The notes: generated by a model not told the origin, from the letters alone. A DNA stretch of 64,000 bases from Stenotrophomonas nematodicola (GCF_009467805.1 NZ_WIAY01000003.1:1-64000), one strand, 5' to 3'; counted from the first letter of the stretch, positions 1-8,152 are shown. Made by a program: numbers and translations.

Positions 1-193
1 TCGAGATCGTGATGCCACGTGCCTTTTCTTCCGGCGCGGCGTCGATCGCGGAGTAATCCTTGAACTCGCCACCGAAGCGCTCGGCGCCGATCTTGGTCAG
101 TGCGGCGGTCAGCGTGGTCTTGCCGTGGTCGACGTGACCGATGGTGCCGACGTTGACGTGCGGCTTGGTGCGCTCGAACTTACCCTTGGCCAT
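1..193 (-). CDS. tuf: Elongation factor Tu, N-terminal part (runs off the window)
   Basis: GTPase that delivers aminoacyl-tRNA to the ribosome in the cytoplasm. The window holds only the first 64 or so residues, starting MAKGKFER at 193 on the minus strand. The G1 P-loop motif GHVDHGKT is visible, followed by EEKARGI, the start of the switch region. The gene lies directly downstream of tRNA-Tyr, tRNA-Gly and tRNA-Thr on the same strand, which is the classic tRNA-tufB order of gammaproteobacteria, so this is probably the tRNA-linked copy of tuf. It is probably transcribed from the promoter at 602-630. The rest of the gene lies outside the window, so integrity cannot be judged. Confidence 0.97.
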   Translation of the reverse strand, partial: MAKGKFERTKPHVNVGTIGHVDHGKTTLTAALTKIGAERFGGEFKDYSAIDAAPEEKARGITIS

Positions 194-233
194 GGCTGCT
201 TATCTCGAATCGTCTGAAGTGTGGTGCACTAGA

Positions 234-309
234 TGGTGCTCACGAAAGGAATCGAACCTTCGACCTCCTCCTTACCAAGGAGGTGCTCTACCGACTGAGC
301 TACGTGAGC
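234..309 (-). tRNA. tRNA-Thr (anticodon GGT)
   Basis: Read on the minus strand, a full cloverleaf of 76 nt runs from GCTCACG to CGTGAGC-A plus an encoded CCA (234-236). The acceptor arms pair over 7 bp. The anticodon stem CTCCT/AGGAG encloses TTGGTAA, giving anticodon GGT. The T arm carries GGTTCGATTCC. It is the last of three tRNAs before tuf. Confidence 0.97.
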
Positions 310-356
310 GAGTTTTGTATTATGGCACGAATTTGAATATATTCAAACTCATTCAA

Positions 357-430
<74 letters not shown>

Positions 431-458
431 ATCGGAAGCTCTTGCCACAACATGAAAC

Positions 459-544
459 TGGTGGAGGGAGGTGGATTCGAACCACCGAAGGCGTAAGCCA
501 GCAGATTTACAGTCTGCCCCCGTTGGCCGCTTGGGTATCCCTCC
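459..544 (-). tRNA. tRNA-Tyr (anticodon GTA)
   Basis: Minus-strand tRNA of 86 nt with a long variable arm, as expected for a class II bacterial tRNA-Tyr. The acceptor GGAGGGA pairs with TCCCTCC, followed by A and encoded CCA. The anticodon loop CTGTAAA gives GTA. First gene of the tRNA-tuf unit. Confidence 0.97.
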
Positions 545-601
545 TTACCACCCTGTCCCGTTGCGCCGAAGCGTTTTCGGTGTGGGGTGGAAGAGCCGTG
601 A

Positions 602-630
602 ATTTTGGGGGTGAACGAGGGTTCTGTCAA
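602..630 (-). promoter_or_regulatory. Sigma-70 promoter of the tRNA-tuf operon
   Basis: On the minus strand a perfect -35 hexamer TTGACA (630-625) is followed after 17 nt by CAAAAT (607-602) as the -10. It sits about 57 nt upstream of tRNA-Tyr. The perfect -35 and ideal spacing fit a strong stable-RNA promoter; the -10 is a weaker match to TATAAT. No start site has been measured. Confidence 0.6.
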
Positions 631-682
631 CAACCTTTTTGAATTTTTTCACACGAATTTCGAATTGCCCTGCGATTGCAGG

Positions 683-1693
683 CTATTGGCCTGGCAGCGG
701 CAGTGGTTCGTCGGCAAAGATCGCCACGTGCGGCACGCCGTCGGCGCCGATCCAGCCCCGGTACATGCCCTGCGTATTGAACGGCGTCGCGGCACGACCG
801 TCGGCCGAGAGCACGATCGCGCCACCATCGCCGCCGAGCGCGGGAATGCGCTCATTGATCACCGCGCGCCCTGCCTCGTCCGGGCCCTGCTTGAGGTACT
901 GCATGCGCGCACAGATGTCGTGGGCCGCCGCCGTACGGATGTAGAACTCGCCCCAGCCCGTACCCGACACCGCGCAGGTCGCGTTGGCGTATGTGCCGGC
1001 ACCGATGATCGGCGAATCGCCGACCCGGCCATAGCGCTTGTTGGTCATGCCGCCGGTGGACGTGCCCGCCGCCAGACTGCCCTGGGCGTCCAGCGCCACG
1101 GCGCCGACGGTACCGAAGTGACGTGCGGTCTCCAGATCGGCATGCGCCTGGCCGGCCGCGTCCTCGCGGAGCGCCTTCTGCAGCTGCTGCCAGCGTTTTT
1201 CAGTGCGGAAGTACGACGGATCGACCAGTGCGATGTGCTGGGTGGCGGCGAAGGTCTCGGCGCCCTCGCCCACCATCATCACGTGGGGGGAATGCTGCAT
1301 CACCGCGTTGGCCAGCAGGATCGGATTGCGTACCCGGTGCACGCCCGCGACGGCGCCGGCCTTGAGGGTGGCGCCGTCCATCAGCGAGGCGTCCAGCTCG
1401 TTGCGCCCGTCATGGGTGAACACGGCACCCTTGCCGGCGTTGAAGGTGGGGTCGTCCTCCAGCACCGTGATCGCGGCGGTGACCGCCTCCAGCGCCGGGC
1501 GACCCGCCGCGAGTGCCTGGTGTCCCTTCACAAGCGCCTGGCGCAGCGCCGTGCGCGCCGCCGCTTCCTCGGTGGGCGACAGATCCCCGCGCTCGACCCC
1601 TGCCCCACCGTGGATCACCAGGACAGGCTCGGCCGCCGATGCAAGCGGGCTCGACAGGCACAACGACAGCAGCAACGCGGTTCGGCGGGTCAT
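683..1693 (-). CDS. Exported isoaspartyl peptidase / L-asparaginase (Ntn-hydrolase, family T2)
   Basis: A 336-residue precursor of the plant-type asparaginase family, which hydrolyses beta-aspartyl dipeptides and asparagine after autocleavage before a threonine. Residues 1-21 form a signal peptide (MTRR, hydrophobic core, ASA/AEP), so it should act in the periplasm. The family signatures follow: VIHGGAG near 26, NAGKG near 85, and HFGTVGAVA with the cleavage and nucleophile threonine at about 195. STGGM and IGAGTYA lie in the beta-subunit. It begins 37 nt after the cyanophycinase-like gene on the same strand. Beta-Asp-Arg is the product of cyanophycinase, so this enzyme is the natural second step. 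That link is inferred from context. Confidence 0.88.
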   Translation of the reverse strand: MTRRTALLLSLCLSSPLASAAEPVLVIHGGAGVERGDLSPTEEAAARTALRQALVKGHQALAAGRPALEAVTAAITVLEDDPTFNAGKGAVFTHDGRNELDASLMDGATLKAGAVAGVHRVRNPILLANAVMQHSPHVMMVGEGAETFAATQHIALVDPSYFRTEKRWQQLQKALREDAAGQAHADLETARHFGTVGAVALDAQGSLAAGTSTGGMTNKRYGRVGDSPIIGAGTYANATCAVSGTGWGEFYIRTAAAHDICARMQYLKQGPDEAGRAVINERIPALGGDGGAIVLSADGRAATPFNTQGMYRGWIGADGVPHVAIFADEPLPLPGQ

Positions 1694-1730
1694 GACAGGG
1701 TCTCCGGCAGGCAAGACCCCCATCATGGCG

Positions 1731-2750
1731 TCAGCGGGGCTGCAGTTCCAAGGCCCCGTCGCGGATATCGGCGGTGATCTGGAACGCCGGATCGTCGACC
1801 CGGAACCCGTCCAGGTGCAGACGGCTGGCACTGCCCACACCGGTGACGGGGATCGCGTGGAAGTCCAGCGGCTCGCCATCGCGCAGGCGGTCGGCGGTGT
1901 GGCGCGGCATGACCAGCCAGGCGTACCCGTCGTCGTTGCTGAACACACGGCCGCGACCATCGGCCTCGACGCACAGGGCGGTGTCTTCGTCCACGCCGAT
2001 GCCGACCATGTCCGGCCGCCCGCTCTGCCGCGCGGCACGAGCGACGAAGACGATCAGGCGACCGAGCCGGTCACGCTTGCCGAAATGGGTGTCGGTGACC
2101 ACGTTCGACAGGTACGGCATGGTCAGGAAATCGTTGTCCAGCGTCACCGCACTCCCCATCGGGTCCTGCAGCGCCCGGTCCGAAGTGATGCTGCCGCCAT
2201 CCAGAGCGCCGTAGCTGTAGCCACCGAGAATGGCCAGGCCGGCACTGGTGCCGGCGATGGGACGGCCGGCGCGCACATGGGCGTTGAGGGCGTCATTGAG
2301 GGCGGTGCCCTTCCAGAAGCGGATGTAGCGCGACTGGTCGCCACCGGCGATGAAGATCGCATCGGCTGCGGCCACCACCTGCAGAACATTGGGGTCATCG
2401 GCGGCGCGGCGGCTGTCGAAGACCAGGGTCTGGACGGTGCTGACACCGCCGATGTCGCGGTAGAGGCGCTCCTGGAGCTCATCGCCGCCCGACGCGCGCA
2501 GGATCACCACCCGACCGTGGCCGGCGCGCTCCAGCCACCACGCGAAGGCGGCCGGCACCCACTCGCCGCCGCCCATGAGCATCATCGCCGGCTCGGTCCG
2601 GTCGGCCCGCGGCGCGTCCAGGTCACCGATCTCGTAGTAGCGGTAGCCCGGCTCCTGCAGGCTGCGTGACGACTGGCCCTGGGCCGGCAGCGCCAGGACA
2701 GCCAGCAGCAGCCAGAGGAGCGGTCTGAAACGGCGGAAAGCCTTGTGCAC
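1731..2750 (-). CDS. Exported cyanophycinase-like peptidase (family S51)
   Basis: A 339-residue protein related to cyanophycinase, the serine exopeptidase that cuts the arginine/aspartate storage polymer cyanophycin into beta-Asp-Arg dipeptides. Residues 1-26 read as a signal peptide (basic start, LLWLLLAVLALPAQG), pointing to an extracytoplasmic enzyme of the CphE type. The nucleophile motif GTSAG puts the serine at about 169. IAGGDQSRYI precedes it, and DTHFGKRDRLGRL near 217-229 is the typical third conserved block. The start is GTG at 2750, with GGAG about 7 nt upstream. It is the first gene of a two-gene unit with the isoaspartyl peptidase, and is divergent from a TonB-dependent receptor. 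Other S51 peptidases remain possible. Confidence 0.82.
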   Translation of the reverse strand: MHKAFRRFRPLLWLLLAVLALPAQGQSSRSLQEPGYRYYEIGDLDAPRADRTEPAMMLMGGGEWVPAAFAWWLERAGHGRVVILRASGGDELQERLYRDIGGVSTVQTLVFDSRRAADDPNVLQVVAAADAIFIAGGDQSRYIRFWKGTALNDALNAHVRAGRPIAGTSAGLAILGGYSYGALDGGSITSDRALQDPMGSAVTLDNDFLTMPYLSNVVTDTHFGKRDRLGRLIVFVARAARQSGRPDMVGIGVDEDTALCVEADGRGRVFSNDDGYAWLVMPRHTADRLRDGEPLDFHAIPVTGVGSASRLHLDGFRVDDPAFQITADIRDGALELQPR

Positions 2751-2776
2751 GTTGATCTCCCTGAACAGATCGGGGG

Positions 2777-2790
2777 TGTAAGCGCTTTCA
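2777..2790. promoter_or_regulatory. LacI-family operator-like palindrome
   Basis: TGTAAGCGCTTTCA fits the LacI-family consensus TGNAANCGNTTNCA at every fixed position and is centred on AAGCGCTT. It lies in the 168-bp gap between the divergent cyanophycinase-like gene (start 2750) and the TonB-dependent receptor (start 2919), a good place to control both. No LacI regulator is encoded in the window. Confidence 0.5.
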
Positions 2791-2851
2791 CTCTTTGCCA
2801 GAGAACATGGCAGTGGTCAACCCCATGAAAAAGGCGTTAAATGCGCGCCGT

Positions 2852-2872
2852 CCATTCGCGAAATGTGAATGG
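2852..2872. promoter_or_regulatory. Small inverted repeat upstream of the TonB-dependent receptor
   Basis: CCATTC and GAATGG form 6-bp arms around a 9-nt spacer, 46 nt before the receptor start codon. It could be a second operator or a 5' leader hairpin; nothing decides between them. Confidence 0.25.
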
Positions 2873-2918
2873 GGGACAGGCCTCCCTCGAGGCCGACACT
2901 TTCTTCTCGAGAATTCTC

Positions 2919-5666
2919 ATGCGTAAACAGGCGATGGCGTGGTCGATCCAGCTGGCGTTGATGGGTGTGGCCGCGACTGCGGCGGCCCAGTCGGCCGCCC
3001 CCGGAGTGCAGCAACTGGACACGGTGCAGGTCACCGGCTCGCGCATTCCGCGCGCGCAGGTGGAAGGACCCGCACCGGTCACGGTGATCACCGCCGAGCA
3101 GATCCAGGCCAGCGGCTTCACCAGCGTGCCGGACGTGCTCCGTTCCATGACCCAGAACGGCGGTGAGACCCAGAGCCAGCAGTCCTCCAGCGGCGCGGAC
3201 TTTTCGCCCGGCGCGCAGCAGGTCGATCTGCGCGGCCTCGGCCCCAACCACACCCTGGTGCTGGTCAACGGCCGCCGCATCGCCGACTTCCCGATGCCCT
3301 TCCAGGGCCGCAGCAACTTCACCGACGTCTCCAACATTCCGATCGGGATGATCGAGCGGATCGAAGTACTGACCGGCAGCGCCTCGGCGATCTACGGGTC
3401 GGACGCGATCGCCGGCGTGGTCAACTTCATCCTCAAGAAGCGGGTGGATGGCACCACGGTGGACGTGCGCATGGGCACGACCAGCGAAGGCGGCGGCGAG
3501 TCGTTCGACATGAGCATTGCCAGCGGCTTCGACGCCGGTCGCTTCAGCGCGGTGTACAGCCTGGAACTGCAGTCGCAGACACCGCTGTGGGCCTATGAGC
3601 GCGAGCAGCAGGACTCCACCCTGGACGCGCCGACCGACAGCGCCCGCGCCGCGCGCCGTGCCTACCTGCGCACCGACTGGAACGACGACTACCTGGACCC
3701 GGGCCAGGCCACCTGCGATGCACTGGCCGGCCAGAACAACGGCAGCACCCACTACGCCGAACGCGCGCGCTACGGCTTCTACTGCGGCAGCGACCGCTCG
3801 ATCGGCTACGGCACGATCCTGAGCAAGCGTCGCGGCGCCAATGGCTACGCGTCGCTGAACTACGCCTTCGACAATGGCGCCAGCTGGTTTGCCGACGTGC
3901 AGATGGGCTACCACGACATCGCGCTGATGCGCGATGTGACCCAGTGGGGCCGCATGGCCGCCGACGGCAATGAGGACGGCTACTTCTACAACCAGGCCAC
4001 CGACCAGGTCGAGTTCTGGCAGCGCCAGTTCTCGCCCGAAGAAATGGGCGGGCTGCGCAACGGCATGATCCGCAGCACGCAGAAGACCTTCAGCGTCACC
4101 ACCGGCTTCAAAGGCAGCCTGAACGGGGCGTGGGACTACGAGGCCTCGTTGAGCCATTCGCAGTACCAGTCGTCGATCCGCTGGCCGCAGATCGTTGCGG
4201 CCAAGGCCAACGCGCTGTTCCTTGGCGAGCAGCTCGGCGAGTACACCGACGATGACGACAACGTCTTTCCGATCTTCAACGCCGACCCGGCACGTCTTTA
4301 CCGCCCGCTGAGCCGCGCCGAATACGATTCGATTGCCGCGCGCACGACCTATACGCCGAAGTCGCGCACCGACACCGCCGCCCTGACGCTGACCAACGGC
4401 GAACTGTTCGAGCTGCCGGGCGGCAAGGCCGGTTTTGCGGCCACCGCGGAGTTCGGCAACCAGTCCTACGCCCTCAACCCCGATCCGCTGGCCACGCAGT
4501 ACTACTACTACAGCTGGAAGGACTCCGACGGCCACGGCAGCCGCAACCGCTGGGCCACCGCTGCCGAACTGCGCCTGCCGCTGCACGACACGCTCAATGT
4601 GAGCGTGGCCGGTCGCTACGACCAGTACCGCTACTCGGGCAACAGCATCGGCAAGGCGACCTGGAGTGGCGGCATCGAGTGGCGCCCGATCGATACGCTG
4701 CTGGTGCGCGGCTCCTACGGCACGGCGTTCCGCGCGCCGGACCTGCACTACGTGTATGCCGGGCCGGGCAACGACGAGACCAGCAACAACGACTACTACA
4801 CCTGCCAGCTGGACCAGGCCGACGACTGCTCGGACTACGAGGAAGACCTGATCCGCACGCGCGAGGGCAATCGCAGGCTCGACCCGGAAACCAGCACGTC
4901 GTGGAGTGCCGGCTTCGTGTGGTCGCCGGCCATCGGGCTGGATCTGTCGGTGGACTGGTTTGACATCGATATGCGCGACCAGGTGCAGGACATGGACGTG
5001 GGCACCATCCTGCGCGACGAGGCGGCCTGCCGTCTGGGCGGCGCGGACCCGACCTCGCCGACCTGCGTGGATGCGATCGCTCGGGTCACCCGCACCAGCG
5101 ACGGCCGCCTGTACGGCGTGCACGTCAACCCGATCAACATCGCACGCGAAACCACCCGCGGTATCGATGTGGGCCTGCGCTACCGCCTGCCGACGTCCAT
5201 CGGCGACTTCACCCTCAGTGGCAACCACACCTGGGTGAAGACGCACGATTTCCAGCAGTTCGACGGCGACGTGGTCGAAGACCAGTTCGCGGTCAACAGC
5301 GGCTTCGACATCCCGCGCACCAAGACCAGCGCCAGCATCACCTGGGAAAAGGACGCCTGGTCGGCCACCGTGTACGGCTCGCGCCTGGGCAGGCTGCCCA
5401 CCTACGACAGCTACGATCAGAGCTTCGATCCGGACAGCGGCGACAGCCCGTGGATCGGCGCGACCTACCGCTACAACGTGTCGGTGCAGTACCGCTTCGA
5501 CGACCACGCACGCCTGTCGCTGTCGGTGGTCAACGTGGGCAACAAGATGCCGCCCAAGGACGCGACCTACACCCCGTACCCGTATTACGACGTGTCCTGG
5601 TTCGACACCGTCGGCCGCACGATCAACCTGCAGTACACCCACAAGTTCGGCGGTACGCCGCTGTAA
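2919..5666 (+). CDS. TonB-dependent outer-membrane receptor, probably for cyanophycin-derived peptides
   Basis: A 915-residue outer-membrane transporter. The start is set at MRKQAMAW because it begins a clear signal peptide ending ATAAAQ; an ATG 26 codons upstream would bury it. A TonB-box-like stretch DTVQVTGSRI follows, then the plug domain (roughly 45-160) with the motifs VLVNGRR, IERIEVL and GSDAIAGVVNFI, and then a long beta-barrel. In the barrel the segment GTAFRAPDLHY and the C-terminal INLQYTHKF strand are typical of the family. It is divergent from an exported cyanophycinase and an isoaspartyl peptidase, and shares a 168-bp regulatory gap with them, so a peptide or polymer-fragment substrate is the best guess. 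The substrate itself is inference. Confidence 0.9.
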   Translation: MRKQAMAWSIQLALMGVAATAAAQSAAPGVQQLDTVQVTGSRIPRAQVEGPAPVTVITAEQIQASGFTSVPDVLRSMTQNGGETQSQQSSSGADFSPGAQQVDLRGLGPNHTLVLVNGRRIADFPMPFQGRSNFTDVSNIPIGMIERIEVLTGSASAIYGSDAIAGVVNFILKKRVDGTTVDVRMGTTSEGGGESFDMSIASGFDAGRFSAVYSLELQSQTPLWAYEREQQDSTLDAPTDSARAARRAYLRTDWNDDYLDPGQATCDALAGQNNGSTHYAERARYGFYCGSDRSIGYGTILSKRRGANGYASLNYAFDNGASWFADVQMGYHDIALMRDVTQWGRMAADGNEDGYFYNQATDQVEFWQRQFSPEEMGGLRNGMIRSTQKTFSVTTGFKGSLNGAWDYEASLSHSQYQSSIRWPQIVAAKANALFLGEQLGEYTDDDDNVFPIFNADPARLYRPLSRAEYDSIAARTTYTPKSRTDTAALTLTNGELFELPGGKAGFAATAEFGNQSYALNPDPLATQYYYYSWKDSDGHGSRNRWATAAELRLPLHDTLNVSVAGRYDQYRYSGNSIGKATWSGGIEWRPIDTLLVRGSYGTAFRAPDLHYVYAGPGNDETSNNDYYTCQLDQADDCSDYEEDLIRTREGNRRLDPETSTSWSAGFVWSPAIGLDLSVDWFDIDMRDQVQDMDVGTILRDEAACRLGGADPTSPTCVDAIARVTRTSDGRLYGVHVNPINIARETTRGIDVGLRYRLPTSIGDFTLSGNHTWVKTHDFQQFDGDVVEDQFAVNSGFDIPRTKTSASITWEKDAWSATVYGSRLGRLPTYDSYDQSFDPDSGDSPWIGATYRYNVSVQYRFDDHARLSLSVVNVGNKMPPKDATYTPYPYYDVSWFDTVGRTINLQYTHKFGGTPL

Positions 5667-5693
5667 GGCGCCTGCCAGGGGACGCAGCAGGAA

Positions 5694-5724
5694 GGACGGA
5701 GGCACTGCCTCCGTCCTTTTTTTT
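5694..5724 (+). terminator. Rho-independent terminator of the TonB-dependent receptor
   Basis: GGACGGAGGC pairs with GCCTCCGTCC around a 3-nt loop, followed by eight T residues. It begins 28 nt after the stop codon at 5666. A textbook terminator. Confidence 0.92.
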
Positions 5725-5759
5725 GGGGGCGCTGGCCCCGAGTGGAGAACGTGCGCGGG

Positions 5760-6167
5760 TTTTCCACATGACACGTGGAGAGCCGTGGGGGTTTGCTGTG
5801 GACAAGCCGGTGCGAGCGTTGCGCCGCGGGCGTTTCCGCGGGTGGTCAATTATTGTCCAGCGCTGGCGCGACGTGATCGCCGTCCGGTCGAACACGTTTT
5901 CCACACGCGGCGTGGAAAGCCGTGGGAGTTTGTTGTGGACAACCCTGTGTGAGCGTTGCAGCGCAGCGGTTCTGGAGGGTGATCAATTATTGTCCAGGCC
6001 GGGCTCCGTGCCGACCAGCGGCCGGCGCCCGCCGGTTTGCCACGTCCAGCGCATCACCGAACGGGGTTCTCCACATGGCACGTGGAAAGCCGTGGGGGTT
6101 TGCTGTGGACAAGCTGGTGCGAGCGTTGCGCCGCAGGCGTTTCCACGGATGGTCAATTATTGTCCAG
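5760..6167. repeat. Three 101-bp direct repeats with DnaA-box-like 9-mers
   Basis: This fills most of the 550-bp gap between the receptor terminator and ychF. Three copies, each exactly 101 bp, lie at 5760-5860, 5897-5997 and 6067-6167, separated by 36 and 69 bp of unlike sequence. Each copy begins with a CCACA/GTGG dyad: TTTTCCACA in copies 1 and 2, TTCTCCACA in copy 3. TGTGGACAA follows 37 nt later, at 5797, 5934 and 6104. Each copy ends in CAATTATTGTCCAG, whose TTGTCCA is the inverse of TGGACAA. TTTTCCACA fits the relaxed DnaA-box consensus TTWTNCACA, and the inverse of TGTGGACAA differs from TTATCCACA at one base. No open frame is credible here. Function unknown. Confidence 0.8.
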
Positions 6168-6223
6168 CACAGAAAGCGTGCCGGCCAATGGTCGGCACCT
6201 GCTGCTCCGGCACCACCTGCAAA

Positions 6224-6256
6224 CGCAAACGCCCCGCACAAGGCGGGGCGTTTGCG
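6224..6256 (-). terminator. Hairpin terminator downstream of ychF
   Basis: CGCAAACGCCCCGC and GCGGGGCGTTTGCG form a strong stem with a short loop, 20 nt past the ychF stop codon on the minus strand. The T tract after it is poor (TTTGC), so termination is probable but the signal is not classical. Confidence 0.65.
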
Positions 6257-6276
6257 GGCGTACAACGCAGATGCGA

Positions 6277-7368
6277 TCAGACGTTGAAGCGGAAGTGCAG
6301 GATGTCGCCTTCCTGGACGCGGTATTCCTTGCCTTCCAGACGCAGGCGGCCGGCTTCCTTCGCACCGGCCTCGCCCTTGTACTTGATGAAGTCGTCATAC
6401 GCGATGGTTTCGGCGCGGATGAAGCCCTTCTCGAAGTCGGTGTGGATGACGGCGGCCGCCTGCGGTGCGGTGGCGCCCTTGCGCACGGTCCACGCGCGGA
6501 CTTCCTTCACGCCTGCGGTGAAATAGGTCTGCAGGCCGAGCAGGTTGTAGGCGGCGTTGATGACGCGGTTCAAGCCCGGCTCGGACAGGCCCAGGTCGGC
6601 CAGGAAGGTGTCGCGGTCGTCGTCGTCGAGCTGGGACAGCTCTTCTTCGATGGCGGCCGAGACCGGCACCACCTGTGCGCCTTCTTCGGCAGCGCGGGCG
6701 CGCACGGCGTCCAGGTGCGGGTTGTTCTCGAAGCCGTCTTCCAGCACGTTGGCGATGTACATCACCGGCTTGAGGGTGAGCAGGAACAGGTCGCGGACCA
6801 GCGCCTTCTCTTCCTCGTCCAGGCCGGCAGTGCGGCCGGCCTTGCCGTCGGACAGCGCGGCCTGCAGCTTGGCCAGCACCGGCTTGCGGGCAGCCGCGTC
6901 CTTGTCGCCGCCCTTGGCCGCGCGCTCGGCACGGTTCAACGCCTTCTCGACGCTGTCCAGATCGGCCAGGGCCAGCTCGGTGTCGATGGTGTCGATGTCC
7001 GAGATCGGGTCGACCTTGTTGTTGACGTGGATGACGTCGGCGTTCTCGAAGCAGCGCACGACGTGGGTGATCGCATCCACTTCGCGGATGTGGGCCAGGA
7101 ACTTGTTGCCCAGGCCTTCACCACTGGCGGCACCGGCGACCAGGCCGGCGATGTCGACGAACTCCACGGCGGTCGGGATGACCTTCTGCGGGTTGATGAT
7201 CGCCGCCAGTTCGTTCAGGCGCGGATCGGGCACCGGCACGATGCCGACGTTCGGTTCGATCGTGCAGAACGGGAAGTTGGCCGCCGCGATGCCCGCCTTG
7301 GTCAGCGCATTGAACAGGGTCGATTTGCCGACGTTGGGCAGACCGACGATGCCGCATTTGATACCCAT
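6277..7368 (-). CDS. ychF: Redox-regulated ATPase YchF (OBG family)
   Basis: A 363-residue P-loop NTPase, the usual family length, which binds ribosomes and prefers ATP to GTP. The start [17 protein letters not shown] carries the P-loop at about 8-16. The G3-like motif VDIAG lies near 70 and the NVLEDG region replaces a normal G4. The C-terminal TGS-like domain ends in [17 protein letters not shown], expressed here as KEYRVQEGD and FRFNV. An upstream in-frame ATG at 7437 would add 23 residues not found in the family. It is the last gene of the prs-rplY-pth-ychF order; pth and ychF are adjacent in most proteobacteria. Confidence 0.96.
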   Translation of the reverse strand: MGIKCGIVGLPNVGKSTLFNALTKAGIAAANFPFCTIEPNVGIVPVPDPRLNELAAIINPQKVIPTAVEFVDIAGLVAGAASGEGLGNKFLAHIREVDAITHVVRCFENADVIHVNNKVDPISDIDTIDTELALADLDSVEKALNRAERAAKGGDKDAAARKPVLAKLQAALSDGKAGRTAGLDEEEKALVRDLFLLTLKPVMYIANVLEDGFENNPHLDAVRARAAEEGAQVVPVSAAIEEELSQLDDDDRDTFLADLGLSEPGLNRVINAAYNLLGLQTYFTAGVKEVRAWTVRKGATAPQAAAVIHTDFEKGFIRAETIAYDDFIKYKGEAGAKEAGRLRLEGKEYRVQEGDILHFRFNV

Positions 7369-7443
7369 CTTTGACAACCTCTGGGGTGAAAGTGATTGGT
7401 AAAAGGGCGCGCTGCCGGGCACCGTTTTACCGATCATTTTCCG

Positions 7444-7467
7444 TACCGACCAACGGTCGGTACCTAC
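7444..7467 (-). repeat. GTAG-headed REP (SMAG-type), GACCGTTGGTC variant
   Basis: On the minus strand GTAG is followed by a palindrome, ACCGACC-GTT-GGTCGGT. The same family member appears at 37159-37181. It sits in the 125-bp gap between pth and ychF. The classification rests on the GTAG head and hairpin only. Confidence 0.6.
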
Positions 7468-7493
7468 CGGATTGCTGCGTGCCTACCGGGCGA

Positions 7494-8072
7494 TCATTTC
7501 GGGGTATGCAGGCGTTTCATGGCCTCGCTGTAGTCGCCCTTTACGGCCAGCGGCAGCACGTCGATGGCGTCGTTGATGGCATGGCCGATCAACACGTCGT
7601 CATCCTTGCCGGCGCGGCCGAGCACCCACGGAACCACGCGGTCCTTGTGACCGGGATGGCCGATGCCGATACGCAGGCGGTGGAATCTGCCATGCCCCAG
7701 CAGACGGATGGTGTCGCGCAGTCCGTTCTGGCCGCCGTGACCGCCATCGAACTTGAGCCGTGCCACGCCGGGCGGGAGGTCCAGCTCATCGTGCGCCAGC
7801 AGGGTTTCTTCGGGCTCGATCTTCCAGAAGCGCTGCGCGGCGGTAACCGACTTGCCGCTGAGGTTCATGAAGGTGGCGGGCTTGAGCAGCCACACCGGTT
7901 GCCCGGCGATGTCGACCTTGGCGGTCTCGCCGAACAGCTTGCTGTCCACGCTCCAGCGCGCGCCGGCCTGTTCGACCAGGGCGTCAATGAAACGAAACCC
8001 GGCGTTGTGCCGGGTCTGGGCGTGCTCGGGTCCGGGGTTGCCCAGACCAACGATCAATCGCAATCCTGTCAT
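7494..8072 (-). CDS. pth: Peptidyl-tRNA hydrolase
   Basis: A 192-residue enzyme that frees tRNA from peptidyl-tRNA dropped by the ribosome. The start MTGLRLIVGLGNPG carries the substrate-binding asparagine. RHNAGF holds the catalytic histidine near residue 20. NLSGK, HDELDLP and GGHGGQNGLRD are the other conserved blocks, and the length matches the family. An upstream ATG at 8108 gives an Arg-rich extension that is unlikely to be real. It lies between rplY and ychF on the same strand. Confidence 0.96.
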   Translation of the reverse strand: MTGLRLIVGLGNPGPEHAQTRHNAGFRFIDALVEQAGARWSVDSKLFGETAKVDIAGQPVWLLKPATFMNLSGKSVTAAQRFWKIEPEETLLAHDELDLPPGVARLKFDGGHGGQNGLRDTIRLLGHGRFHRLRIGIGHPGHKDRVVPWVLGRAGKDDDVLIGHAINDAIDVLPLAVKGDYSEAMKRLHTPK

Positions 8073-8112
8073 CACTCTTCTTCGTCGGTACCGACCCTGT
8101 GCCGGCACATAC

Positions 8113-8145
8113 AGAAACGGCGCCTGCCCCGAAGGACAGGCGCCG
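8113..8145 (-). terminator. Terminator downstream of rplY
   Basis: CGGCGCCTG/CAGGCGCCG forms a 9-bp stem just past the rplY stop codon (8153). On the minus strand it is followed by TTTCTGT. It may partly separate rplY from pth. Confidence 0.65.
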
Positions 8146-8152
8146 CAACCAC

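Noticed and set aside
683-2038. A 451-residue form of the isoaspartyl peptidase
   Set aside because: The first 115 residues overlap the cyanophycinase gene in another frame; the signal peptide begins at 1693.
2817-5849. A 1010-residue open frame antisense to the TonB-dependent receptor
   Set aside because: High-GC mirror of a well-supported gene. Its composition is Val/Ala/Arg/His-rich with no domain, and it ends at the same regions as the real gene.
5760-6167. CRISPR array
   Set aside because: Repeats are 101 bp with unequal long gaps, only three copies, and no cas genes are present.
5725-6276. Chromosomal origin of replication
   Set aside because: Only partial DnaA-box matches are present and there is no dnaA, dnaN, gidA or rpmH nearby, nor a clear AT-rich unwinding element.
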